Shown here: positions 27,495 through 37,120 of the stretch, in pieces
How positions within the stretch are numbered: position 1 is the stretch's first letter
Layout of the letters: the number at the start of each line of letters is the position of its first letter
Assembly (NCBI RefSeq): GCF_008704555.1
Contig: NZ_CP023702.1
Location: 7,517,563 to 7,581,562, forward strand
Direction: 5' to 3'
DNA: 64,000 bases
Origin: Streptomyces nitrosporeus
GTDB taxonomy: Bacteria; Actinomycetota; Actinomycetes; Streptomycetales; Streptomycetaceae
Notes under the pieces: generated by a model
What the model was told of the DNA's origin: nothing
The model's database searches: none
Seen by the model: the letters and a program-made list of their open reading frames with translations, nothing else
Made by a program: the position numbers and the translations under genes

Positions 27495-27980
27495 TCAGAC
27501 TCCTGTACGGGTGCGGCGGGTCAGGGCGAGGTGGGCCGCGGCGGCGCCCGCCGCCAGGACGGCGAGAGCGACGAGGACGCCCGGCAGCGGGCAGCTGCCC
27601 TGGCGGTGAGGGGTCCGGCGCGGCGTGTGCGGGCCCGCCGGACGGTGAGCGGCCGGAGCCGTCCTTGCGGGCGCAGCGGTTCGAGGGTGGACATGAGGGG
27701 GTCGAGGGCGGCGCCCTGGGAGGCGGCCCCGGTGCGGTGGCGGACCGGTCCGGAGCCGCGGGTGGTGTCGGGCCCCGGCGGCCTGGGCGGGACCCCGGGA
27801 GGGGTGGAGCGTCGTGGTGAGCGTCCGGGCGGCGGTGTTCTTGCCCGAACCATGGGGGCCGGGCGGTCCGTAGCCCTCTCCCGGGTTCGCTGCCGGGCCG
27901 GGCCTGTCCGCGGCCGTGCGATCGGGGAGGCCCCGGCCCGGCCCCGTGGCGAGGATGGCTGGAGTGGTGGCGTTGCCCAT
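27495..27980 (-). pseudogene. Collapsed drug-resistance ABC transporter (ATPase start joined to permease end)
   Basis: The N-terminus MGNATTPAILATG, then GPHGSGKNTAARTLTTTLHP, is a degraded Walker A region of a DrrA-type ATPase. ASQGAALDPLMSTLEPL in a second frame is its next conserved block. The last residues (VLVALAVLAAGAAAAHL then RRTRTG) look like the end of the partner permease. About 1.2 kb that should lie between is gone, and several frames are shifted. Many Leu codons read Pro and Val read Ala. The permease assignment rests on hydrophobicity and gene order only. Confidence 0.55.
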
Positions 27981-27985
27981 GCCTA

Positions 27986-28011
27986 AAACCTACCTATTGA
28001 TAGGTAGGTTT
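27986..28011. promoter_or_regulatory. TetR operator (26-bp palindrome)
   Basis: AAACCTACCTAT-TG-ATAGGTAGGTTT, two 12-base arms with no mismatch. It begins six bases upstream of the ATG of the dead ABC ATPase, and a TetR gene follows on the same strand. The position suggests it covers the promoter of that operon, which now drives only the repressor. AT content is far higher than in the surroundings. Confidence 0.75.
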
Positions 28012-29055
28012 GCAAGTGCGCTCCTTGGTGCGCCCGCTGTGATGTGCCGGCTTCGTCCCGTCGGGAGCGTGTCAGGCGTGTTGAGCGGGAGAGCGCTGTT
28101 CTTGCCGTTCACGGGTTCGCGGCTGTGGCGTGCTACGGACACGGCGATGGCGCTTGGCGGCCTCGCGACTGCCATGGGGTGGCACGCCCCCGGCTGACTC
28201 GCTGCCACGAAGACGGCGTGTCGTACGAGAGGCCGGGGGCGCGGACACGTACTCGGCGGCCCCATGGCCCCATGGCCCCATGGCCCCATGGCCCCATGGG
28301 GCCACGGGTGCGCTTGTGAGACCGTCCGAGGCCGCCTTGTTCCGGTTCGCCGCCCGGGCCGCCGGCCTCCGCGGCCCCATCGGGACCGAAGCGGTTCGAC
28401 ACCTCGGCGAAGCCCCCGACCGTGCGTGGCCCACGGATTACCCAGCGCTTTCCGGGGCGGCGCTGACGAGAACCGCTGTCAGAGCTTCCCGCGCAAAGGC
28501 GCTGCCCGCTCACGCGGTGATTCGGTACCGGCCGGCACCAAGGGGCCGGCGCGTCTCCTCGGGGACGCTGATGCTGAGCACCGTGCGGGCGGCGGCTCGC
28601 ACTCCGGGAGGCGTCACGGGTATGGACATGAGCCGGGCGATGACGACTCTGGAATCACCCGGCGCGTCCGAGGCCGTAGAAAACCGAGGGGAGGAGGTGG
28701 AGGCGGCCGGAGCCGGCGAGCCGAACGAAAGGGCCGGGGCGAAGACGGGGGCGGCCACGGTGACCGCCGTACGGATGTCTTCACGAGGAGCCCGCCGCGT
28801 GCGGGTCCGGACAGGACGGCCTGACAGCAGATCGGTTCAGGTGTCCGGTCGTCATGAGCTCTTCTTCCTCCGGGAAGCGCGACGGGCGAGAGGAGGCCGG
28901 GTGCCGATGCCTGCGCGAGGAGCCCCGCAGGCCCTCCCCGCCCGGCCGTGGGCGGCAGTCCGGGGCGCGGCTCGTCCGGCAGGGCGGCTTTGCCGATGAG
29001 TTCACCGTCCGCGAACGGTCTGCCCAGCGACACGACCGTTCTCGACAGGAGTGCC
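28012..29055. other. Gene-free kilobase with an octamer repeat
   Basis: No frame with a recognisable product on either strand. It contains the GGCCCCAT tandem repeat at 28258-28297. The final 40 bp provide the ribosome site (ACAGGAG) of the VOC gene. Confidence 0.4.
28258..28297. repeat. Tandem octamer repeat (GGCCCCAT)x5
   Basis: Five exact head-to-tail copies of GGCCCCAT, followed by GGGGCC, so that the array ends in the palindrome CCCCATGGGG. Each junction creates a CCATGG palindrome. Exact short tandem arrays are rare in Streptomyces intergenic DNA, and the copy number may vary by slippage. Confidence 0.85.
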
Positions 29056-29424
29056 ATGTCCACCATTCAGCCAGTGATCCTGACCACCGACCAGGACGTC
29101 CTGCTGGACTTCTACACGAAGCTGTTCGGCGCCGAGGAGATCTTCCGGGTACCGAAGGAAGGGCCCGCCTTCTACCGAGGCTTGCGCATCGGCGACACCG
29201 ACCTCGGGCTGGTCGCCAAGACGGACCTGGGGGCCGGGGCGGCGCCACGGATCCTGCTCAGCATCGGTGTCGACGACATCGACGAGACGCTCGGCCGTGT
29301 GGAGGCTCTGGGCGGCTCGGTCCGCAGCGGCCCCGACGACATGCCGTGGGGACAGCGCGTCGCCCACATCCAGGACCCTGACGGCAACCCGGTGAACCTG
29401 ACCCAGCCGATCCCGGCCCAGTGA
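29056..29424 (+). CDS. VOC (glyoxalase/bleomycin-resistance fold) protein
   Basis: 122 residues from ATG 29056 (AGGAG upstream). Contains paired beta-alpha-beta units: VILTTDQDVLLDFYTKLFGA then YRGLRIGDTDLGL, and the repeat ILLSIGVDDIDETLGRVEAL then VAHIQDPDGNPVNLTQP. The HIQDPDGNPVNL end is characteristic of the superfamily. Members bind metal or antibiotics; the substrate cannot be told. Confidence 0.8.
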   Translation: MSTIQPVILTTDQDVLLDFYTKLFGAEEIFRVPKEGPAFYRGLRIGDTDLGLVAKTDLGAGAAPRILLSIGVDDIDETLGRVEALGGSVRSGPDDMPWGQRVAHIQDPDGNPVNLTQPIPAQ

Positions 29425-30258
29425 CCCTGTTCCAGGTGCTTGTGCTGGTCGTGGGCTGCCCGCGGCAGAGATCATTTGCCGGTGGTGGCCTCATGCGCGG
29501 CCGGCTGCGGAAACAGCCCGACGGCCGGTTCACCACCAGGCTGTGACCACGGAAGCCACCCCCCGTGGGCAATGCTGAACGGGCGTAACCTCGGTGCTCC
29601 CGGCGGCTGTTGGAAATGCGGGACCGCAACCGAAGAACGCTCCGAGGACGCCTGTCCGCTTGTCCACCAGTCTTGTCCATCAGCGCCGTCTGCTGCCGTC
29701 CACGCGCACCGTCGACCACCGCGCCGATCTGCTGTGGCGCCATCTCAAGGCGATCCGGTCCCGGCGGCGGGTCCTGCCGGCCGGGCTCGGGCCCCCGGAT
29801 ACGACGTGGACACCGGCCGCCCGGACGTCGTCTCCGGCACTCCGGAGGGCGCCCGCTCCAGCCGCCGCGGTGGAACGTGCGGCGGCCAGTTCGTGCGGCG
29901 GCGCGGCCGGGTGGTTCGCCGTGCGGCGACGGTCGTTGAGGCGCACCTGGCCGGGGGAGGGCCGTGCAGCATCGGGGGATCCGCCTCAGGGGGGCGTGGT
30001 CGCCGCCGGGCGGGGGAAAGGCGTCGTCCGGGCCCGGCAGGCCGCTGGCTCCGGCCGCGGACGGCGAGATCGGCGAGGTCCCCGAAATTCTCTGGGGTAC
30101 GTCCGCAGGCCCCGGGCTGCCGGGACCTCATGCGGCGTGTCCGGTCGGGTGATCTCTGACCCGTACCGGTCGATCTGGGCGGAACATGCAGGCAGAGGTG
30201 TCGGCGTGGAGGATGTGGGTAGCCGCCCCGGCCAGTCGATGCGAAGGGTGACCAAGTC
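29425..30258. other. Non-coding or decayed stretch
   Basis: 834 bp. Around 29690-29780 one frame reads LPSTRTVDHRADLLWRHLKA then IRSRRRVLPAG, which resembles the N-terminus of a Streptomyces transposase, but the rest is unreadable. I therefore report only a possible dead IS fragment. The MDR-type gene starts at its right end. Confidence 0.35.
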
Positions 30259-31317
30259 ATGGTGAAACGTGTGATGAGCGCCGCCGTCCTGCTCCGGCAC
30301 GGAGGCATGGAAGCACTGGAGCTGCGGGATGACTGGCCGCTGCCCGAGCCCGGGCCGGGACAGGTCCTGGTCCGGGTGGCCGCGGCGGCGGTCAACAACA
30401 CGGACGTGTGGACGCGCGAAGGAGCGTACGGGCTGCCCGGGCGCCCGGAGGCGAAGGCCGGGTGGCGGGGTCCGCTGGAGTTCCCGCTGGTGCAGGGAGG
30501 CGACATCGCGGGCAGCGTCAGCGAAGTCGGCGCAGGCGTGCCGGCGGAGTGGGCGGGACGCCGGGTGCTGGTCGATCCGGCCTTCTACGCCGACGACGGC
30601 GAGGACGCCCCGCCCGTCGGTCTGCTGGGCAGCGAGAGGGACGGCGGCTTCGCCGAGTACGTCGTGGTGGACGCCGGCCGCCTGCACGACATGGAGGCAT
30701 CCCCGCTCTCCGATCAGGAGCTCGCAGCCCTTCCGGTCGCCTACGGCACGGCGATGGGAATGCTGGAGCGTGCGGAGATCCGCCGGGGCGAGACGGTGCT
30801 GGTCACCGGGGCTTCAGGCGGGGTGGGCCTGGCCCTGGTGCAGCTCGCCGCTGCCCGGGGCGCGCGGGTGGTGGCGCTGACCAGCGGCTCCAAGACCGCC
30901 GCACTGGAGGAGGCCGGCGCCTCTGCGACGCTGCCCAGAGACGCGGACCGGGCCGGTCTGGAACGCCGGCTGGCCGCAGCGGCTCCCGGCGGCCTGGACG
31001 CCGTCGCGGACGTGGCGGGAGGACCGTGGCTGGAGCGGCTCCTGCCTGCTCTGCGGGAGAACGGGCGCTGGGTCGTCGCCGGCGCCGTCGCGGGCCCGGT
31101 CGTCACTTTCGACCTGCGGCGCCTCTACCTGCACAACCTCCGCCTCATCGGCTCCTCCATGCACACCCGTGCCCACTTCACGGCCCTGGCCGGTCTGGCC
31201 CGCGCTGGGGGTGTGCGGCCGCGCATCGCGGCCGGTTTCCCCCTGGACGACATCCACGCCGCCCAGAAGACGTTCCAAGACGGTACGCATGTAGGCAAGA
31301 TCACGATCATTCCGTGA
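30259..31317 (+). CDS. Zinc-free alcohol dehydrogenase / quinone oxidoreductase (MDR family)
   Basis: 352 residues. N-terminal GroES-like part (PGPGQVLVRVAAAAVNNTDV, QGGDIAGSVSEVGAGVPAEW) and a Rossmann domain with VTGASGGVGLALVQLAAARG (about 181-200) for NADPH. The structural-zinc Cys cluster of classical ADHs is absent, which fits the quinone-reductase branch. It ends HVGKITIIP, typical of the family. Stands alone, reading toward a minus-strand gene. Confidence 0.85.
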   Translation: MVKRVMSAAVLLRHGGMEALELRDDWPLPEPGPGQVLVRVAAAAVNNTDVWTREGAYGLPGRPEAKAGWRGPLEFPLVQGGDIAGSVSEVGAGVPAEWAGRRVLVDPAFYADDGEDAPPVGLLGSERDGGFAEYVVVDAGRLHDMEASPLSDQELAALPVAYGTAMGMLERAEIRRGETVLVTGASGGVGLALVQLAAARGARVVALTSGSKTAALEEAGASATLPRDADRAGLERRLAAAAPGGLDAVADVAGGPWLERLLPALRENGRWVVAGAVAGPVVTFDLRRLYLHNLRLIGSSMHTRAHFTALAGLARAGGVRPRIAAGFPLDDIHAAQKTFQDGTHVGKITIIP

Positions 31318-31517
31318 CAGGACGGCCCTCCGGCCTTCTTCGTGGTTCGTGGTACCGGCCTCCTGGGGGTCCGTCCGTCCCGCTTCCGAGCGAGAACGGG
31401 TTCTGAGAACGAAACCCGGGACCGACAGGATCCGGCTGTCGGATTCCGCAGTCCTCTGCGCTGATGTCCGCAGTCCTCCGCACGCCCGCTGCGGGCCGTA
31501 GCGAGCCGACTTCCTCG

Positions 31518-33035
31518 TCAGGCGTGACGGTGCCTCTCCGGGGCAACGGCGAGCGCATGCCTGTGCGACAGTGCGATCCGGCGCCGAGTGGGGTCGACTT
31601 CGAGGATCTTGACGGTGAGTGCTTCGCCGACCTGGACGACGTCTTCGGGCCTTTCCACGTGCTCGTCGGCCAGTTCGGTGTTGTGGACCAGTCCCTCGAA
31701 ACCGTCCTCGGAGTCCTCGATGCGGACGAAGGCGCCGAACGGTACGAGCTTCGTGACGGGGCCGGTGACGATCTGGCCGACCTGCTGCGCGAGATCCAGC
31801 ATCGGATCCGGCTGCAGTGCCTTCAGCGACAGCGGCACACACTCCGCGACCATGTCGACGTCGAGGATCTCGGCGGTGATCTCCTGGCCGACAGTGACGA
31901 TGTCCGTGGGGGAGTTGATGTGCCGCCAGGACAGTTCAGGAATGTTGATCATCGCGGTGAAGCCGCCGATGTCCACGAACGTGACACCGAAGCCGGCGAT
32001 CTCGGTCACCGTTCCGGTGACGACCTGGCCTCGGTGCAGAGTCCTGAGGACGGCCCAGTGGCGGTCGCTCGGGGTCGGTTCGGTCCTCCAGCGGGCTCGC
32101 AGGACGCCGTCGCTGTCGGGCAGGACGGCGGTGAACAGAGGCCGGCGTCCGTCGGTGCACACGGACAGAGCGGCTGCGGCGCGGGCGCCGGTGATCTTCG
32201 CTGCGATCCCCGTGAACCGGGTCTCGTCGGTGGTGGTCCGCGTGATCCGCCCGTCTGCGTCCTCCCGAACGGGCTCGATCAGGCCCTCTTGGGGGAGACC
32301 CGCGAGGACGGCGGCCACGCCGGTGGCCAGGTCCGGCCAGACGGCCAGCCGAGCGCGGGGGGTCAGCCGGGCGCGGACCTCGTCGAGGGTGCCGTCGTCG
32401 AGCCGGTGCCAGCGGGTGGCGTTACCGGCGTAGGTCTCCTCCAGGAGCGCTGCCTGGCGCATGGCCACGCACCAGCGCAGCCGGGCCCAGAAGACGTCGT
32501 CCGCAGGGCGCTGTCCGCGCGGCTCGTCGTAGTCGGCGTCATAGGGGGAAGCGTCCAGACGTTCCGGGAACAGGCCGAGTGCGCGGGTGCGGGCCAGAGC
32601 TTCCTCGCAGGGCCCGCTGCTGCCGATGTAGACGTACCGGTCCCATCCGACGTGGACGGTGAACCTGCCTTCCACTTCGAGGCGGCACCAGGCGCCGTTG
32701 TCACGGAGCATCGCCCGGACCAGTTCCAGGCCGAGGGCGAGCGAGACCTGCGCGCCGTCGTGGAAGCCTGCGGGACCGGACGGGAAGAGTCCGGCCGGTC
32801 CGTCCCCTTCGACGGCCGGCTCCGCGCCGAAGTCGGCAAGGCCGGGTGTGATCTGCGGCTCCCGGACGGCCAAGCGGTCGATGCCGGCGTGTTCTGCGAA
32901 CGCGGCCACGGCCTGCAGACAGGCCGATTCGGCAGGTCCGTGGTCGCCGGCCGCTCCGGCGGTGCCGACGTGGCTGCCGTGTTCATCACGGTCGGCGGGA
33001 TCGTACTCGGTGATCCGGTAGACGAAAGGGAGCAC
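31518..33035 (-). CDS. Protein with two S1 RNA-binding domains
   Basis: 505 residues. The first 330 are of unknown fold (an acidic domain with LEVEGRFTVHVGWDRYVYIG). Then come two S1 modules: GQVVTGTVTEIAGFGVTFVD (about 340-410) and VGQIVTGPVTKLVPFGAFVR (about 425-495), the latter ending RRRIALSHRHA. S1 modules bind single-stranded RNA. Similar large S1 proteins occur in Streptomyces without an assigned role. Confidence 0.8.
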   Translation of the reverse strand: MLPFVYRITEYDPADRDEHGSHVGTAGAAGDHGPAESACLQAVAAFAEHAGIDRLAVREPQITPGLADFGAEPAVEGDGPAGLFPSGPAGFHDGAQVSLALGLELVRAMLRDNGAWCRLEVEGRFTVHVGWDRYVYIGSSGPCEEALARTRALGLFPERLDASPYDADYDEPRGQRPADDVFWARLRWCVAMRQAALLEETYAGNATRWHRLDDGTLDEVRARLTPRARLAVWPDLATGVAAVLAGLPQEGLIEPVREDADGRITRTTTDETRFTGIAAKITGARAAAALSVCTDGRRPLFTAVLPDSDGVLRARWRTEPTPSDRHWAVLRTLHRGQVVTGTVTEIAGFGVTFVDIGGFTAMINIPELSWRHINSPTDIVTVGQEITAEILDVDMVAECVPLSLKALQPDPMLDLAQQVGQIVTGPVTKLVPFGAFVRIEDSEDGFEGLVHNTELADEHVERPEDVVQVGEALTVKILEVDPTRRRIALSHRHALAVAPERHRHA

Positions 33036-33036
33036 G

Positions 33037-33639
33037 TCACCGCCCGCCGGATGCCGTCGGTGCCACGGAGGTCCGGTGGCGTTCCAGGACGCTGTGGACC
33101 GCGGCCCTGCCGACGGAGGAGAGTCCGGTGAGGCCGGCGATGGCGCGCTCGCCGCTACGGTGCCCCTTGACCGGGTGAGTCTGCTGACGAATCGTCAATT
33201 CGACCTGCTTGCCGCGCGGTTTCCCCTCGGCCTTCGCCACGGGCGTGCCCTCACGGGTCCGCATCCGCAGGAGGCCGGCCTCGAACCCGGCGAACGTACC
33301 CAGGATGTGGAAGAACATCTTGTCCATCGGGTCCCCCGGGCCGTGGAGCGCGCCGTCGGGCGAGAGCTTGACGCCGCGGGCGGTGAGCGAGTCGCCGATA
33401 CCGCGGGCGTCGGGGGCCGAGCGGGCGAGCCGTTCCGGTGCCGGGACGACCAGGGGGTCGCAGGCGTGTGCGGCGGCGGTTGCCCGGGCCGGGCCGGGCC
33501 GGCCGCGGTTGGTACCGGTGAGCCCGTGGTCGGGATGGACGCGCTCGCCGGCGATGCCGAGGCCGGGCAGGATGCCGCGCCGGGCGGTGAGGTCTTGTTC
33601 GTCGAGCGAACATCTGGCGTAGTCGATGGACCCGTTCAC
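33037..33639 (-). pseudogene. Serine recombinase (resolvase/invertase), probably inactive
   Basis: 200 residues, nearly full length, with YARCSLDEQDLTAR (nucleophile Ser), DHGLTGTNRGRPGP, ERLARSAPDARGIGDSLTAR, MFFHILGTFAGFEAGLLRMR, and a C-terminal helix-turn-helix remnant. The usual KLDRLARS reads APERLARS, and many positions differ from the family by L to P, V to A, E/D to G and Y to H. The frame is open, but activity is doubtful. The TniA-like remnant upstream suggests both belonged to one Tn552/Tn5053-type transposon. Confidence 0.65.
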
Positions 33640-33705
33640 GGACCCGAATGTACGGATAACCCCCTCGCACCGTACAGATCACCGGGCCCCCTGAAGGAGA
33701 CGCCG

Positions 33706-34474
33706 TCAGCGCAGGCCGATCACCCGGACCGGGCGAGACCACCTCTGCCCGGTGGAGGTCTCCCTTGCGGACACGCCGTCGGGCGCGCCGCTCCTCCCCC
33801 ACGGAAGTGGAACAGCCGGCCGGTAGCGCAGGCCGGTGCCGTGCCGGTCGCAGCTGCGGCGCAGGGCCTCGCTCTCGGACTCCGCGGCATCGCCGGCGTA
33901 CAGCCCGCCCGGTTCCCCGCTCATCGGCCGCACCGCCTCCACGCCCAGCCGCTCCGGCCACGGCCGCTCGTCCGTCGCCGTGTGCGCCAGGCGCAGCCCG
34001 GCCGAGGCCGCCGACGGTGCCTCCGGTGTCACGGCCAGGCCGGCCGCGCACCGGCCGGCCGCATCGACCGCGACCGTCGGACACGGCCGGCCGTCAGCCG
34101 GTGTCGTTCGTCGGCCACGAGCACCTCCACCGGGGTGTGACCGACCTGGACCCGCTCCAACAGCCCGGTGACAGCGGGCGGCACACCCCCGGCCGACCGG
34201 AGGGGACGAACCACCTCCCTTCCCTCCCGCGCCGCGACCGGCGGGACCGGGACCGGCTGCACTCGACCCGGCGCCGCACCGCCCCCCTCGACAGGGCTTT
34301 CAGGCCACGAGCCCGGTCCTGCCGCGCGATCTCCTCACGGACTGCCGCCGCCGAGCGGCGCCGCCGCGCGGAGTACCGGGTGCGCAGCACCTTCCGGACG
34401 CCCGTCCCGACGCCGCCGGGCAGACACCCCCCGCTACGGCCGTCGTTGGAGCGGCCCGGCAGCAGGTCCGGCAC
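33706..34474 (-). pseudogene. TniA/Mu-type transposase remnant
   Basis: Read across three frames: VLRTRYSARRRRSAAAVREE, then VGHTPVEVLVADERHRLTAG (entry to the DDE integrase core), then VTPEAPSAASAGLRLAHTAT, ERPWPERLGVEAVRPMSGEP and LYAGDAAESESEALRRSCDR. In the family the last block carries the catalytic Asp-Asn (VDNAAEF); here it reads GDAAES. Frameshifted and truncated, so dead. It adjoins the serine recombinase. Confidence 0.65.
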
Positions 34475-34621
34475 GCGCTTGCCACCAGGTGATCCGGTTG
34501 TCCGATCAGCGGTTCAGGCGACTGAAGACGCGCCATCGCCTTCGGATGGATCAATCACCGCATAACACCCATGACTTCTGCTTACGTGTGCTTCCTCCCA
34601 TACACCTCAAAAGGGGAAAGC

Positions 34622-37045
34622 ATGCGTGTGTTCATGAAGGGCCCGGCCGTACCGGGCCGCCGTATCGGGGGGCGCCGGGCCGTCGGCCGTGCCCTGGCGG
34701 GTGCGGTCGCCCTCGCCGCGTCGCTGGGGGCCGCCCCCGCGACCGTACCGCCGCCGACGCCCGGCAGTTCCGTCGTCACGGTGAAGACGGGCGGCGACCG
34801 TACCGGCGACTCCACCGTCGGCCCGCTCGCCGGGGTGCAACTGGCTCTGTACGCCTCGCAGGACGCCACCACGCCCATCGACGCGGCGTGGGCCCGGTGC
34901 ACCTCGGACGCCGACGGGGACTGCAACTTCGTCGTGCCGGACACGGACGACGGCGGTGCCAACGAAGGCGCCCGCTACTACGTCGGCCAGCCCGAGGACG
35001 GAGTGCCTCCCGGCTGGTACACCAACACCTTCCTGCGGACCGGGGCGGGAAGCGGATCGGGTTCGGTGCGGTCCCCGTACCGGTTCCTGACGCCGGCGCT
35101 GGAGGACGGTCAGGTCTACTCCTCCACCAGCGACTTCATGTTCAGCACCGACTACGCGGCCAGCCCGTACGTCGCCTCCGGCGGTATCTGGCAGCAGTCC
35201 CGGAACAATCCGGACCTGCCCGAGACCTGCGGCCTGGACGTCGCCCTCGTCCTGGACCTCTCGGCGTCCGTCGGGAGCGCGCTGCCCGCCCTGAAGGCCG
35301 CGGCCGACGGATTCACCGACGCGCTGGCACAGACCCCCTCCCGGATGGCGCTCTTCTCCTTCGACCGGGGATCGCCCAGCACGGGGACCACCAACTACCC
35401 CGAACTGATGCCGCTCTCCACACAGGCCGGCGCCGACGCCTTCAAGGACCTGTACGCCGACTGGACCCTGGGCTCAGGCACCAACTGGGACCAGGGGCTG
35501 TACGCGGTGGCCAAGGCCGAACCGCACTACGACGCGGTCGTCGTCCTCACCGACGGCAACCCGACCTACTGGGACAACCCCCGCCAGGGCGACGGCTCGC
35601 ACACCCACTTCGCCGACGTCGAGGGCGGGATCTTCGCCGCCAACGCGGTCAAGGCCGAGGGCTCCCGGGTGGTGGCGGTAGGCGTCGGCCGGGGCGTCGA
35701 AGGCGTCTCGGGGCTGAACCTCCGGGCCATCTCCGGGCCGGAGGCCTTCGACGGGACCAACCCGCTCACCGCCGACTACTACCAGACCGCGGACTTCGCC
35801 GGGGCCGGTGAGGCCCTGACCGAACTCGCGCTCAGCAACTGCGCGGGGACGCTGTCCGTCGTCAAGCAGATCGTGCCCGAGGGCAACACCGGCGAGGACA
35901 TCACCGGGGCCGTGCCGGCGGGCGAGGGCTGGGAGTTCACCGCGACCACCACGACCCCCGGCATCGGCGGTCTGCCCGACACCCAGGTGACCACCGCCGA
36001 CGGCACCGGCGCGGTCTCCTTCGAGCCCGTCTACCCGGCCGGCACCGACACCGCCGCCATCGACGTGACCGAAGACCAGCGGCCGGGCTACGACCTGGTC
36101 ACCCAGGGCGGCCTCAACGCGGTCTGCACCGACCTCGACACCGGCGAGCCGGTCCAGGTCACCAATACCGGAACGGCCGCGAACCCGTCCTTCACCGTCG
36201 ACGTCCCCCGGCTCTCCGCCATCAGCTGCGCCATGTACAACCGGCCGCAGGAGGACGAGGAAGCCGGGATCACCGTCGAGAAGGAATGGCGCATCGACGG
36301 GGAGACGTACGCCCACGACGACCGCCCGGACGGCTTCGACGCGGATCTCACCCTGACCGGCCCCGGCGCCGACGGCGCCACCCCGCAGGAGTGGGGTGAG
36401 GAGCGTGACGGCTACAACCTCGGGGACACCGCGACGATCGCCGAGACGACCACCGTCCCCGACGCGTGCACCCTGGAGAGCAGCCGGCTCGTCTCGGCCA
36501 ACGGCAGCGCGGCAGACGAGGCACTGCCCTACGAGGCGCAGCTCACCCGGGCGGAGAACACGTTCACCGTACGGAACACCGTGAGCTGCCAGGACGAGGA
36601 CGAGTCCCGGCTGACCCTGGTCAAGCGCGTCGTCAACAAGCACGGCGGAACCGCGGAACCCGGGGACTGGACCCTGACCGCTGACGGGCCCGAGAACCTC
36701 TCCGGCACGAGCGGCAGTGAGGACGTCACGGACGTGCCGGTGCCCTCCGGCACGTACACCCTCGGTGAGTCCGACGGCCCCGCGGGCTACCGCTCGGCCG
36801 GCTGGGAGTGCACCGACTCCGAGGGCGAGGCCGTGCCGGTCGTCGACGACCGGGTGACCCTTGCCGCCGGTGACGAGGTCACCTGCACTCTCACCAACAA
36901 GGATCACGGCGGCTCCCCCTCGCCCTCCCCGCACCCCACGGACGGCTACGGCTACGGTCACGGGGACGACGGTTACGGTCACGGGGACGACGGCTACGGG
37001 TACGGGGACGACGGCTACGGCTACGGACGGTCCGACGGCAGCTGA
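34622..37045 (+). CDS. Secreted von Willebrand A protein with prealbumin-like repeats and Gly-Tyr tail
   Basis: 807 residues from ATG 34622 (GGGGAAA upstream). Signal peptide 1-40. An N-terminal SpaA-like domain is followed by a vWA domain whose metal site is DLSAS (212-216), with TDGNPTYWDN later. Then come three beta-sandwich modules of the pilin/prealbumin type (LSVVKQIVPEG; ITVEKEWRIDG; LTLVKRVVNKH). The end is a PSPSP linker plus a GYGHGDDGYGHGDDGYGYGD repeat. No LPxTG motif or membrane anchor follows, unlike most relatives, so it is either released or held by the tail. Confidence 0.8.
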   Translation: MRVFMKGPAVPGRRIGGRRAVGRALAGAVALAASLGAAPATVPPPTPGSSVVTVKTGGDRTGDSTVGPLAGVQLALYASQDATTPIDAAWARCTSDADGDCNFVVPDTDDGGANEGARYYVGQPEDGVPPGWYTNTFLRTGAGSGSGSVRSPYRFLTPALEDGQVYSSTSDFMFSTDYAASPYVASGGIWQQSRNNPDLPETCGLDVALVLDLSASVGSALPALKAAADGFTDALAQTPSRMALFSFDRGSPSTGTTNYPELMPLSTQAGADAFKDLYADWTLGSGTNWDQGLYAVAKAEPHYDAVVVLTDGNPTYWDNPRQGDGSHTHFADVEGGIFAANAVKAEGSRVVAVGVGRGVEGVSGLNLRAISGPEAFDGTNPLTADYYQTADFAGAGEALTELALSNCAGTLSVVKQIVPEGNTGEDITGAVPAGEGWEFTATTTTPGIGGLPDTQVTTADGTGAVSFEPVYPAGTDTAAIDVTEDQRPGYDLVTQGGLNAVCTDLDTGEPVQVTNTGTAANPSFTVDVPRLSAISCAMYNRPQEDEEAGITVEKEWRIDGETYAHDDRPDGFDADLTLTGPGADGATPQEWGEERDGYNLGDTATIAETTTVPDACTLESSRLVSANGSAADEALPYEAQLTRAENTFTVRNTVSCQDEDESRLTLVKRVVNKHGGTAEPGDWTLTADGPENLSGTSGSEDVTDVPVPSGTYTLGESDGPAGYRSAGWECTDSEGEAVPVVDDRVTLAAGDEVTCTLTNKDHGGSPSPSPHPTDGYGYGHGDDGYGHGDDGYGYGDDGYGYGRSDGS

Positions 37046-37120
37046 TCGGCCGTCCACCGCACGGACACCGCCACAGGTCCCGCGGTGAAGCCCTCGCCGG
37101 AGCCTGGCCACCGACGACAC

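Noticed and set aside
28614..29066. 150-residue minus-strand frame before the VOC gene
   Set aside because: No ribosome site, Arg/Pro-rich low-complexity product, overlaps the VOC start; no family.
31464..33131. 555-residue plus-strand open frame
   Set aside because: Mirror of the S1-domain gene on the minus strand; no recognisable domain.
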